Assembly (NCBI GenBank): GCA_035502095.1
Contig: DATJUX010000040.1
Location: forward strand, 261,117 to 325,116
Direction of reading: 5' to 3'
DNA from: JAKANT01 sp035502095
Lineage (GTDB): Bacteria; Pseudomonadota; Gammaproteobacteria; Burkholderiales; Burkholderiaceae_F
Length of the DNA stretch: 64,000 nt
Both the position numbers and the translations under genes were made by a program. Below, piece by piece: positions 35,046 through 43,131 of this stretch. A model generated the notes under the pieces. That model was not told the origin of the DNA, searched no databases, and was given only the letters and a program-made list of their open reading frames with translations. Numbering within the stretch: the first letter of the stretch is position 1; every line of letters starts with the position of its first letter.

Positions 35046-35936
35046 TCAGCCGCCCTGCTGGGCGTCGGTGCGTGTCGGCGGGGCGCTAGCGACGAGTTGC
35101 ACCGGCGGCGCCGCTGCGCGCGGCGTGCCGGTAAGCGAAGCGGGCATCGGCGCCCGGACCGGGAACGTCTGGTCCGTCTCCAGCAACGGTGCGCCGGGTG
35201 CGGCCTTGGCGCTGCGCCAGGTCGGATCGGGTATCTCGAGGAAGACCTGCTTCAGACGGCTGCCCCAGGTGTTCCGGATCATGTTCATGTACTGGTTTTG
35301 CGCGTCGATCTGCACGAACTTGGTCACCGCCAGCCGGTCGGCCTCGTATACGAGAAGGTCGAGTGGCAGCCCGACCGAGATGTTGGAGCGCAGGGTCGAG
35401 TCCATCGAGATCAGCGCGCACTTGGCAGCTTCGTCGAGCGGCGTGGCCGGCCCCACGACACGGTCGATGATCGGCTTGCCGTATTTCGCCTCGCCGATCT
35501 GGAAGTACGGATTCTCCGGGGTCGCCTCGATGTAGTTTCCGGCCGCGTAGACCTGGAACAGGCGCATGCGCTCGCCCTTGATCTGACCGCCGAAGATGAA
35601 GCTGCAGTTGAATTCGATCCCGGCCTGCTTCAGGCTGGCGCCGTCAAGGGTGAAGACCTCGCGCACTGCGTCACCGACGACCCGCACCGCATCGACGAGG
35701 GTGTCGACGTTCCAGACGCTGTGCTCGCTGGCGGCGGTTCGTTCGCAGACGATCTGCCGCACCGCCTGGGTGATGGCGAGGTTGCCCGCGCTCAGCAGCA
35801 CGAGGAGCCGTTCGCCCGGGTGCTCGAACACCGTCATCTTGCGGAACGTCGAGATCTGGTCGACGCCTGCATTGGTGCGCGAATCGGAAAGAAACACGAG
35901 CCCCGCGTCCAGCCGCATTGCCACGCAATAGGTCAT
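35046..35936 (-). CDS. Anbu, proteasome-like Ntn-hydrolase peptidase
   Basis: 296 residues from ATG 35936. After Met removal the N-terminal Thr would be the nucleophile: TYCVAMRLDAGLVFLSDSRT puts Thr1, Asp17 (in SDSRT) and a Lys at position 32 (TFRKM), matching the Thr1/Asp17/Lys33 pattern of proteasome beta subunits. LLVLLSAGNLAITQAVRQIV and GPATPLDEAAKCALISMDST are Anbu-specific. The last 40 residues are Pro/Ala-rich and may be disordered. Anbu proteins assemble into ring- or helix-like oligomers; their substrates are unknown. It lies between alpha-E/ATP-grasp genes and transglutaminase genes, as known for Anbu. Confidence 0.9.
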   Translation of the reverse strand: MTYCVAMRLDAGLVFLSDSRTNAGVDQISTFRKMTVFEHPGERLLVLLSAGNLAITQAVRQIVCERTAASEHSVWNVDTLVDAVRVVGDAVREVFTLDGASLKQAGIEFNCSFIFGGQIKGERMRLFQVYAAGNYIEATPENPYFQIGEAKYGKPIIDRVVGPATPLDEAAKCALISMDSTLRSNISVGLPLDLLVYEADRLAVTKFVQIDAQNQYMNMIRNTWGSRLKQVFLEIPDPTWRSAKAAPGAPLLETDQTFPVRAPMPASLTGTPRAAAPPVQLVASAPPTRTDAQQGG

Positions 35937-35938
35937 GG

Positions 35939-36010
35939 TTACCCGCCTTCCGCGCGGCACCCGCGCGGCGAGTTGATGCGCGCCCTGGCCCGTTCCATGG
36001 AGGGCGCCAT
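35939..36010 (-). CDS. Possible 23-residue bridging ORF ending in Gly-Gly
   Basis: A small frame begins at ATG 36010, sharing one base with the alpha-E stop (TGATG), and ends with TAA two bases before the Anbu ATG. The product would start MAPSMERARAR and end GCRAEGG. It may be a translational coupler or a random open frame; in GC-rich DNA a gap this long is often open by chance. The Gly-Gly end beside a proteasome-like peptidase and ATP-grasp ligases is why it is recorded. No homology is recognised. Confidence 0.2.
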   Translation of the reverse strand: MAPSMERARARINSPRGCRAEGG

Positions 36011-36996
36011 CAAGCCGCACTCAGCGGCACCAGGAAGTCCTGGCTGATGCGCCCGCCCAGGTCGTTGACGCGTTCGAGAAAGGTGGTCAGGAACGTGTGC
36101 AGCCCCATCTGCAGGATGTTTTCGATCTTTCCGTACTGCAATTCCGCCCGCAGCAATCCGGCGCGGCGCTCGGTCTCGCGCGAGCGGCTGTTGCGCACCT
36201 TCTCCAGATTCAGGCACACCTCGTTCAGGCATGCCAACAGCGCGCGCGGCATGTCATCACGCAGGATCAGCAGCTCGGCGACGCGCGACGGCGCGATGAC
36301 GTCACGGTAGACTTTGCGGTACACCTCGAACGCGGAGACCGACCGCAGGATCGCGGCCCAGAAATAGTAGTCGAGCTGGCTTTCCGCGCCTGCGGGGTCG
36401 GGCCCGGTGCCGTTGCCGCCGTTGCGCGCTCCCGCCTGGCTGCTGCCGTGGAACTTGACGTCGATGAGGCGGGCGGTATTGTCGGCGCGCTCGAGAAAGG
36501 TCCCCAGACGGGTGAAATAGAACGCTTCGTCCTTGAGCATCGTGCCGATGGTGACGCCGCGCGACAGGTGCGAGCGGAACTTGACCCACTCGAACAACTG
36601 CGACGGGTCGCGTTTGACCACGCCGCCCGCCAGCACTTTGCGCAGCTCGAGCCAGGTGTCGTTGTGCGTTTCCCAGACCTCAGTCGTCAGCACGCCGCGC
36701 ACCGCGCGCGCGTTCTCCCGCGCGGCCTGCAGGCAGCAGAAGATCGACGACGGATTGCCCGGGTCGCGGACCATGAAGTCGAGCACGTCGCGCGGCGTGA
36801 GGCTCGGATACTTCGCCTGGAACGCCGACTGCAATTCCGAGATGGTCAGCATGGCGCGCCAGCCCTGCTCGGCGACTTCGGCCGACTGCGGCAGCAGCGA
36901 CGTCGACATGTTGACATCGAGCATGCGCGCGGTGTTCTCGGCGCGTTCGATGTATCGCGCCATCCAGAACAGGTGGTCGGCCGTTCGGCTAAGCAT
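36010..36996 (-). CDS. Alpha-E domain protein (DUF403)
   Basis: 328 residues, nearly all alpha-helical. It starts with the hallmark MLSRTADHLFWMARYIERAE and has further conserved stretches FMVRDPGNPSSIFCCLQAAR and FYFTRLGTFLERADNTARLI. It corresponds to the second half of the fused protein at 28861-31419. It starts three bases after the stop of the separate ATP-grasp gene, so the two are expected to be made and act together. A Gly/Asn-rich insert (SQAGARNGGNGTGPDPAG) interrupts the fold near residue 185. Biochemical role unknown. Confidence 0.88.
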   Translation of the reverse strand: MLSRTADHLFWMARYIERAENTARMLDVNMSTSLLPQSAEVAEQGWRAMLTISELQSAFQAKYPSLTPRDVLDFMVRDPGNPSSIFCCLQAARENARAVRGVLTTEVWETHNDTWLELRKVLAGGVVKRDPSQLFEWVKFRSHLSRGVTIGTMLKDEAFYFTRLGTFLERADNTARLIDVKFHGSSQAGARNGGNGTGPDPAGAESQLDYYFWAAILRSVSAFEVYRKVYRDVIAPSRVAELLILRDDMPRALLACLNEVCLNLEKVRNSRSRETERRAGLLRAELQYGKIENILQMGLHTFLTTFLERVNDLGGRISQDFLVPLSAA

Positions 36997-36999
36997 CGT

Positions 37000-38415
37000 C
37001 TACTCGAGCACCCACGTGTCCTTCGTGCCGCCGCCCTGCGATGAATTGACGACCAGCGAGCCCTCGCGCAGGGCGACGCGAGTCAGCCCGCCCGGCACCA
37101 TCGTGACCTGCTTGCCACAGAGGACGAACGGCCGGAGGTCGATGTGGCGCGGCGCGATCCCCGATTCGACGAAGGTGGGACACGTCGACAGTGCAAGCGT
37201 CGGCTGGGCGATGTAGTTGGCGGGATTGGCCTCGATCTTCTTGCGGAACGCCTCGATCTCGGCACGCGTTGCCGCCGGCCCGACCAGCATGCCGTAGCCG
37301 CCGGCGTTGTGGACCTCTTTGACGACGAGTTCCGGCAGCTTTGCCAGCGTCTGCGCGAGTTCGTCGCGGTTGCGGCACTTGAACGTCGGCACGTTGCCCA
37401 GGATCGGCTTTTCGCCAAGATAGAACTCGATCATGTCCGGCACGTACGGATAGATGGACTTGTCGTCGGCCAGGCCCGTGCCGATGGCGTTGGCGAGCGT
37501 CACCCGGCCGGCGCGATAGGCGCTCAACAGCCCGGGCACGCCGAGTGTCGAATCGGGGCGGAATACGAGTGGATCGAGGAAATCGTCGTCGACGCGGCGG
37601 TAGATCACGTCGACGCGACGCGGGCCGCGCGTCGTGCGCATGTAGACGGCGTCATCCTGTACGAACAAGTCCTGGCCTTCGACCAGTTCGATGCCCATCT
37701 GCTGCGCCAGGAAGGCATGCTCGAAGTACGCGGAGTTGTACATGCCCGGCGTCAGGAGCACGACGGTCGGGTCGGCGACGCCGTGTGGAGCGACCGAGCG
37801 CAGGTTCTCGAGCAGCAAGTCCGGATAGTGCGCCACCGGCGCGACCCGGTTCTTCGCGAACAGGTCCGGGAAGAGCCGCATCATCATCTTGCGGTCTTCG
37901 AGCATGTAGGACACGCCGCTGGGCACCCGCAGGTTGTCCTCGAGCACGTAGTACTCGCCCTTGCCCGCCCGCACGATATCGATGCCGGCGATGTGCGTGT
38001 AGATATCGCTCGCCACGTCGACCCCGTGCATCTCGGCGCGGTACTGCGAGTTCTTCAGCACCTGGTCGGCCGGGATCTTGCCGGCGCGCACGATGTTCTG
38101 GTCGTGGTAGACGTCGTGGATGAAGCGGTTGAGCGCCTTGACCCGCTGGCGCAGTCCCGCTTCGAGCTGACGCCATTCGGCGGCCGGAATGATGCGCGGA
38201 ATGATGTCGAACGGAATCAGGCGTTCCGTGCCCGCGTCGTCGCCGTAGACCGCGAAGGTGATGCCCACGCGGCGAAACACGAGGTCGGCTTCCGCACGCT
38301 TGTTGCCGAGCAGTTCGCCGCTCTGCTCGGAAAGCCACCTGCTGTATTCGCCATAGCACTGCCGCACGCTGCCGTCGGCAGCGTGCATCTCGTCGAATAC
38401 CTTGGCGGCAAGCAT
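37000..38415 (-). CDS. Circularly permuted ATP-grasp type 2 protein
   Basis: 471 residues from ATG 38415, which gives the usual family start before FDEMHAADGSVRQCYGEYSR; an upstream GTG at 38472 is also open. Typical blocks are YVLEDNLRVPSGVSYMLEDR, VVLLTPGMYNSAYFEHAFLA, LVFRPDSTLGVPGLLSAYRA, LVVKEVHNAGGYGMLVGPAA and the C-terminal MVPGGLTRVALREGSLVVNS. First gene of the leftward six-gene cluster. By published comparative analyses the family is predicted to ligate amino groups to carboxylates using ATP. The 65 bases to comEC are too short to judge a separate promoter. Confidence 0.88.
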   Translation of the reverse strand: MLAAKVFDEMHAADGSVRQCYGEYSRWLSEQSGELLGNKRAEADLVFRRVGITFAVYGDDAGTERLIPFDIIPRIIPAAEWRQLEAGLRQRVKALNRFIHDVYHDQNIVRAGKIPADQVLKNSQYRAEMHGVDVASDIYTHIAGIDIVRAGKGEYYVLEDNLRVPSGVSYMLEDRKMMMRLFPDLFAKNRVAPVAHYPDLLLENLRSVAPHGVADPTVVLLTPGMYNSAYFEHAFLAQQMGIELVEGQDLFVQDDAVYMRTTRGPRRVDVIYRRVDDDFLDPLVFRPDSTLGVPGLLSAYRAGRVTLANAIGTGLADDKSIYPYVPDMIEFYLGEKPILGNVPTFKCRNRDELAQTLAKLPELVVKEVHNAGGYGMLVGPAATRAEIEAFRKKIEANPANYIAQPTLALSTCPTFVESGIAPRHIDLRPFVLCGKQVTMVPGGLTRVALREGSLVVNSSQGGGTKDTWVLE

Positions 38416-38480
38416 GCTGGACGCAGGAGCGGACCGATCGCGAACCAGTGTAGCAATGACCACGCCAGACACGGAAAACG

Positions 38481-40988
38481 TCAGTCTCTCGGGGACGGCA
38501 TCTCGAAGGCCGACGCTTCGCGCGGCATCGCCTCATCGCCGTCGGTTCCGGTCCGAGTTCCCGGGGCACGGGCCGGCTGGTTGTGCCAGTAGCGCGCGCC
38601 GTCGATCCGCTCCCGCCGCACCGATTCGCCTCCATCGGCGGCGAACCGCCATTGGGTCGCGCCCGCGAAATCGGTTCGCACGATTCGAGCGCCGACGCCA
38701 AGGTAGCGCCCGACTACGATCGGATCCGGGTGACCGAACCGGTTACGGTAACCGGCCTGCGCGACGACCCAGGTTGGTGCAACCGCGCGCACAAATGGGT
38801 CGCTGGAGGAGTGGCGGCTCCCATGATGGGGCATGGTGAGCAGCCGTGCGTGCAAGTCGGCCACCCGGGAGAGCAGTTCGAGTTCCTGCGCCGCCGGCAG
38901 GTCGCCGGTCAGGAGCACCCGCGTCCGGCCCAGGCGAACCTCGACCACGCACGAGCGTGCGTTGGTGCTGCGTCCCGGCACGGCGTATTGGGCAGCCGTC
39001 GGATGCAGGACGCTAAGTTGGAGTCCGTCGATCTCCTCCGAAACTCCGGCCTGGCAACGTCGCACCGGGCCCGCGGCGGACAGGATCGGATGGGCCGCAT
39101 CGATCGAGGTCCAGGTTTCGCGGATCTCGAGAGCCTTGAGGAGCGCCACCGCTCCGCCGGAGTGGTCGCTGTCGAGGTGCGAGAGCACGAGGACGTCGAT
39201 GCGTTCGATCCCGCGCGTACGCAGGTAAGGCAACACGATGCGACTCCCTGCGTCGGCCTGCGGCGAATAGCGCGGCCCGCTGTCGTAGAGGACAACGTGC
39301 CCTTGCGCCTCGACGACAAGCGCGGCCCCCTGCCCCACGTCGAGCGCGGTGACCCACAGTTCGCCAGTCCGTGGCCGCTCCGCCGGCCAGACAAAAAGAG
39401 GGAGCAGCCAGACTGCGCCAGCCCAGCGCAACGGCCAGCCGGGCGGCGCAAGCAACCACGCCGCCCCGAGCATTCCCAAGGCCGCCACCCAGAGTGCCGG
39501 CGCGGGCAACGCGATCGATGCTGCACGCCACTTCAGCGACCAAGTCAACAGGTCCGCAAGCAGCGTCATGAGGAAGTGGGCCAACGCGAGCAGCGGCACG
39601 GCGAGCGACGCCAACGGCTCCGGAAATGCGGCCAGGGACGCTCCGGCAAGCGACAACGGCGTGATCAGGAGGCTCACCAGCGGTATCGCGACCGCATTCG
39701 CCATGGGCGATACCAGCGACACCTGCTGGAACAGCACCACCGTAAGCGGTATCAACGCGACAGTGACCACGAGTTGAATGCGGGCGGCCTCGCGCAAGTG
39801 TGCGCGCCATCCAGGATTGCGAAGGTTCGGGCGCCCCTCGACTGAAAGGAAAATCGCCGCCACCGCGCCGAAGGACAGCCAGAATCCCGGCGCGAGAACG
39901 GCCCACGGATCGAGCAGCGTCACAGTCGCGGCGGCGAGCGCGAGCGTTGTCGCGGGACCCGTGCCGAGCCGCAACAGCGTTGCGACGGCGACCGTCGACA
40001 GCATGAAGAAGGTACGCTGCGCGGGCACGCCCCAGCCGGCGAGCAGGCAATAGCCCCACGCCGCGGCCATCGCCGCGAACGCCGCGGCGCTTTGTGCCGG
40101 TGCAAGAGACAACGCCCAGGGCGAGCGACGCCAGATCTTGCCGGCGACCACAGCGAGCATGCCGGCGATCATCGTAATGTGCAGGCCTGAAATGCTGACC
40201 AGATGGGATATCCCGGTGCGGTTGAAGAGCAGCCAGTCCTCTTCGCGGATCGCGCGCTGGTCTCCAAGCACCAGCGCGACCAGCACGCCGCCGTAGCGCG
40301 CACCGCCCAGGCGCTCCTGCAGCTTGCCGCGAAGCACGTCGCGCGCGCGGTCGATCGCGTAGCCGAGCCTCCAGACCATCGTGTCGATCCGCCTGGGCTG
40401 CATCTGGCCGTCCCGGATGTACCCCGCGGCGCGCAGGTTGCGCTCGAGCATCCAGGCTTCGAGATCGAAGCCGCCCGGGTTCAAGGTCGCATGCGGTCGT
40501 CGCAGCCGCGCGACGAAGCGCCAGCGCTCACCGGCTCGTACCTGCGCCTGGTCGGCAAACCAGCCGATGGAGATGTGTGCGGGCACCTCAATGCCCGGCG
40601 TTTCGACCGCCTCGACATCGAACTCGAAACGCGTGCCACGCGACAGCTGCGCCGGCAGGCTCGCTACCACGCCGACAATGCAGACGTCGCGGCCTTCGCT
40701 TGCGAACGCCAGTTCGTCGGCGAGCCGCCATTTCGCCAGCCAAGCCGCGTGGCTGGCGCCAAGCACAAGCGCGGCGAGCGGCAGGATGGCATTGCGAGCC
40801 AACCGCGTCCGCTCAACGCGCGGCAGCATCCAACGCGCGGCGCGCGCATGCAGGAGCGCTGCCACGAGCAACACCGCGCTGGCGAGGAACGTGGCGGGCA
40901 GCAGGACGCCGGAGCCAGGCAAAGCGGCCTGTTGCTGCAGCAGCCATGCGCCGGCCACGAAGGCAGCCAGCGACCAGGCGGGCCTCAC
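38481..40988 (-). CDS. comEC: ComEC/Rec2 DNA uptake channel
   Basis: 835-residue inner-membrane protein for import of single-stranded DNA during natural transformation. An N-terminal soluble/OB part follows two helices (DVCIVGVVASLPAQL), then the competence transmembrane core (NRTGISHLVSISGLHITMIA and many helices to about 520). The C-terminal metallo-beta-lactamase-like domain has LDVGQGAALVVEAQG, LVLSHLDSDHSGG and TMPHHGSRHSSS. The GTG start overlaps the tatD stop (GTGA). The full domain set is present, so the gene looks functional. Confidence 0.93.
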   Translation of the reverse strand: MRPAWSLAAFVAGAWLLQQQAALPGSGVLLPATFLASAVLLVAALLHARAARWMLPRVERTRLARNAILPLAALVLGASHAAWLAKWRLADELAFASEGRDVCIVGVVASLPAQLSRGTRFEFDVEAVETPGIEVPAHISIGWFADQAQVRAGERWRFVARLRRPHATLNPGGFDLEAWMLERNLRAAGYIRDGQMQPRRIDTMVWRLGYAIDRARDVLRGKLQERLGGARYGGVLVALVLGDQRAIREEDWLLFNRTGISHLVSISGLHITMIAGMLAVVAGKIWRRSPWALSLAPAQSAAAFAAMAAAWGYCLLAGWGVPAQRTFFMLSTVAVATLLRLGTGPATTLALAAATVTLLDPWAVLAPGFWLSFGAVAAIFLSVEGRPNLRNPGWRAHLREAARIQLVVTVALIPLTVVLFQQVSLVSPMANAVAIPLVSLLITPLSLAGASLAAFPEPLASLAVPLLALAHFLMTLLADLLTWSLKWRAASIALPAPALWVAALGMLGAAWLLAPPGWPLRWAGAVWLLPLFVWPAERPRTGELWVTALDVGQGAALVVEAQGHVVLYDSGPRYSPQADAGSRIVLPYLRTRGIERIDVLVLSHLDSDHSGGAVALLKALEIRETWTSIDAAHPILSAAGPVRRCQAGVSEEIDGLQLSVLHPTAAQYAVPGRSTNARSCVVEVRLGRTRVLLTGDLPAAQELELLSRVADLHARLLTMPHHGSRHSSSDPFVRAVAPTWVVAQAGYRNRFGHPDPIVVGRYLGVGARIVRTDFAGATQWRFAADGGESVRRERIDGARYWHNQPARAPGTRTGTDGDEAMPREASAFEMPSPRD

Positions 40989-41806
40989 CCCGGTGGAACG
41001 GCGCGCGGGTGGTCGAGCAGAAGAGCGAGGCGCGGCAACGCAGCGCAGGCGTTGACGCGATTGCGCTCCGCCAATGCCTCGGCCGCGAGGCTACGCAGCG
41101 CCATCATCGTCTGCGCGATCCGCGGCAATTCTCCCGGCTCGTTGCGCAGCGGGCGGCCAGCTTCGCGCAGCCACGCTGGGGGGATATCCGGGGCATCGGT
41201 CTCGAGCACGATGGATTCTTCAGGAAGCTCTGCCGCGAACCGGCGTATGCGCAAGGAGCCAGCGTAGGTCATCGCTCCGCCAAAGCCCAGCCTGAAACCG
41301 AGTTCCATGAACTGCCGTGCCTGCTGCTCGCTGCCATTGAATGCGTGGGCGATGCCTCCCGGCACCTCGATCCGCCGCAGGTGCTTGAGCAGGACGTCGG
41401 CCGATCGGCGGACGTGCAGGATCACGGGGAGGCCGAAATCGTGCGCGACGCGCAGTTGCTCGCGATAGAACCATTCCTGCCGGTCGCGATTCAATCCGGC
41501 GACGAAGAAATCCAGACCGATTTCGCCGACCGCGACGAAGCGCGCGTCCGCGACCGCCGCGGCGACCGCGCTGCGCAGCACGTCGACGTGCTCTTCGCGC
41601 GCACCGTCGATCCACAGCGGATGCAGGCCGAGTGCATAGGCGAACCGATGGTCGTGCGCGACCTGCCGGGCTTTCTCGAAATGGTCGACGTGGCCGGGAG
41701 GAATGACCAGCATCGAAACCCCTGCGCCGCGCGCGCGCGCGACCACCTCCGCGCGGTCGGAATCGAACTCCTCCGCATCAAGATGGCAGTGCGTATCGAT
41801 CCACAT
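40985..41806 (-). CDS. tatD: TatD family metal-dependent DNase
   Basis: 273-residue TIM-barrel hydrolase. It has the metal-binding WIDTHCHLDAEEFD, GLHPLWID, VAVGEIGLDFF, PVILHVRRSADVLLKHL, IAHAFNGSEQQARQF and the final ESIVLETDAPDIPP. TatD enzymes act as 3'-5' DNases. Placed between lolD and comEC as in many betaproteobacteria, and divergent from a DUF2062 gene. Confidence 0.92.
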   Translation of the reverse strand: MWIDTHCHLDAEEFDSDRAEVVARARGAGVSMLVIPPGHVDHFEKARQVAHDHRFAYALGLHPLWIDGAREEHVDVLRSAVAAAVADARFVAVGEIGLDFFVAGLNRDRQEWFYREQLRVAHDFGLPVILHVRRSADVLLKHLRRIEVPGGIAHAFNGSEQQARQFMELGFRLGFGGAMTYAGSLRIRRFAAELPEESIVLETDAPDIPPAWLREAGRPLRNEPGELPRIAQTMMALRSLAAEALAERNRVNACAALPRLALLLDHPRAVPPG

Positions 41807-41889
41807 GGGGCTCGGGATCAGGGCATTCGCCGGCGGCCTGATCCAACACGTCGATCGTAGTCTGTCGCGGTCTTCCCGAGGATCGGACC

Positions 41890-42447
41890 GTGTCGCGGAA
41901 GTGGTTCAGGCGTTGTCTCCCCACCGTCGAGCGGGTGCGCGAGGTCAAGGCGCTCGCCCGATTCGGCGACGCGCTGTTTCATCCCGCGCTCTGGCACCTC
42001 AATCGGCGCAGCACCGCCGGCGGGGTTGCGGCGGGACTCTTCTGCGGGCTGATTCCGGGGCCGTTCCAGATGCACGGCGCCGGAATCGCCGCCGCGATCT
42101 TCAGGGTCAACCTGCCCGTGGTGCTGGCGAGCATGCCGTATACGAATCCGCTCACGATCTTCCCGTTGTACCTGGTCGCGTACCAGCTCGGCGCCTTCGT
42201 GCTCGGCGCCGGCACAGGTCGCTAGCGACGCCCGTCACCCGACTGGGCGTGGGACGAGCCGCTCGCATCGGCGGCGGCGTCCTGGCAGTGGATGCTCGGG
42301 TTGGGTGCGCCGCTGGCGCTCGGCCTGTTCCTGCTTGGCGCCAGGCTCGCGTTGTTCGGCTACATCGGCGTGCGCGTCCTGTGGAGCGTGCACCTGCGCC
42401 GCAGCTGGGCCGTGCGCAAGCGACAACGAGCCGCATCGTCCCCGTGA
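41890..42447 (+). pseudogene. DUF2062 membrane protein interrupted by in-frame TAG
   Basis: Translation from GTG 41890 gives a clear DUF2062 N-half (RKWFRRCLPTVERVREVKAL, LWHLNRRSTAGGVAAGLFCG, PYTNPLTIFPLYLVAYQLGA) but meets TAG at 42223-42225 (codon 112). The same frame continues without shift into the expected C-half, with membrane helix MLGLGAPLALGLFLLGARLA and the basic tail HLRRSWAVRKRQRAA, to TGA 42445-42447. One nonsense change in the linker is the simplest explanation. Sequencing error or readthrough are alternatives. The function of DUF2062 proteins is unknown. Confidence 0.85.
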
Positions 42448-42450
42448 CGG

Positions 42451-43131
42451 TCAGTGCTCCGGACTGAGCCTGCCCTGCTCCAGCCGTAAGGTGCGGTCGC
42501 ACTTGCGCGCCAGATCGGGATCGTGCGTGACGATCACGATCGCCGTCCCGCGCTGCCGGGCGAGCGCCAGAAACACGTCGAAGACTGCCTGCGCCGTGCC
42601 GCGATCAAGGTTGCCGGTCGGCTCGTCGGCGAGGACACAGTCCGGCCGCGCCACGATCGCACGCGCGATGGCCGTGCGCTGGCGTTCGCCGCCGGACAGT
42701 TCCGCCGGGTGATGAATCAGCCGTTCGGCGAGGCCCACGTCGCCAAGCGCTTGCGCGGCGGCGGCACGCGCCTGTGCGATCGGTGCGCGCCGGATCGACA
42801 TGGGCATCGCGACGTTGTCGAGCGCGGTGAACTCGGGCAGCAAATGGTGAAACTGGTAGACGAAGCCGAGCTTGTGGTTGCGTAGGCGGCCGCGTTCGAT
42901 CTCCGACAAGGTGGCCAGGTCGCGGCCGCCGATGGAGACGGTGCCGGAATCGAGCGAATCGAGGCCGCCCAGGCAATGCAGCAGCGTGCTCTTGCCGGAG
43001 CCGGAAGCGCCGACGACCGCGATCACTTCGCCCTGCGCGACCGTGACATCGGCGCCGCGCAGCACTTCGACCGCGAGGCCGCCCTCGCGATACGCCTTGC
43101 TCACGCCGCGCCCGACCAGGACGTCAGTCAT
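42451..43131 (-). CDS. lolD: Lipoprotein-releasing ABC ATPase LolD
   Basis: ATPase of the LolCDE complex that moves outer-membrane lipoproteins to LolA. 226 residues. Walker A GASGSGKSTLLHCLGG, Q-loop VYQFHHLLPEFTALDNV (LolD/MacB type), signature LSGGERQRTAIARAI, Walker B CVLADEPTGNLD and a switch His in VTHDPDLARKC. Its ATG overlaps the lolC stop by eight bases. Confidence 0.95.
   Translation of the reverse strand: MTDVLVGRGVSKAYREGGLAVEVLRGADVTVAQGEVIAVVGASGSGKSTLLHCLGGLDSLDSGTVSIGGRDLATLSEIERGRLRNHKLGFVYQFHHLLPEFTALDNVAMPMSIRRAPIAQARAAAAQALGDVGLAERLIHHPAELSGGERQRTAIARAIVARPDCVLADEPTGNLDRGTAQAVFDVFLALARQRGTAIVIVTHDPDLARKCDRTLRLEQGRLSPEH

Noticed and set aside
42223..42225. Frameshift as the cause of the broken DUF2062 gene
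   Set aside because: Both halves are in the same frame, so a nonsense codon, not an indel, is the simplest reading.
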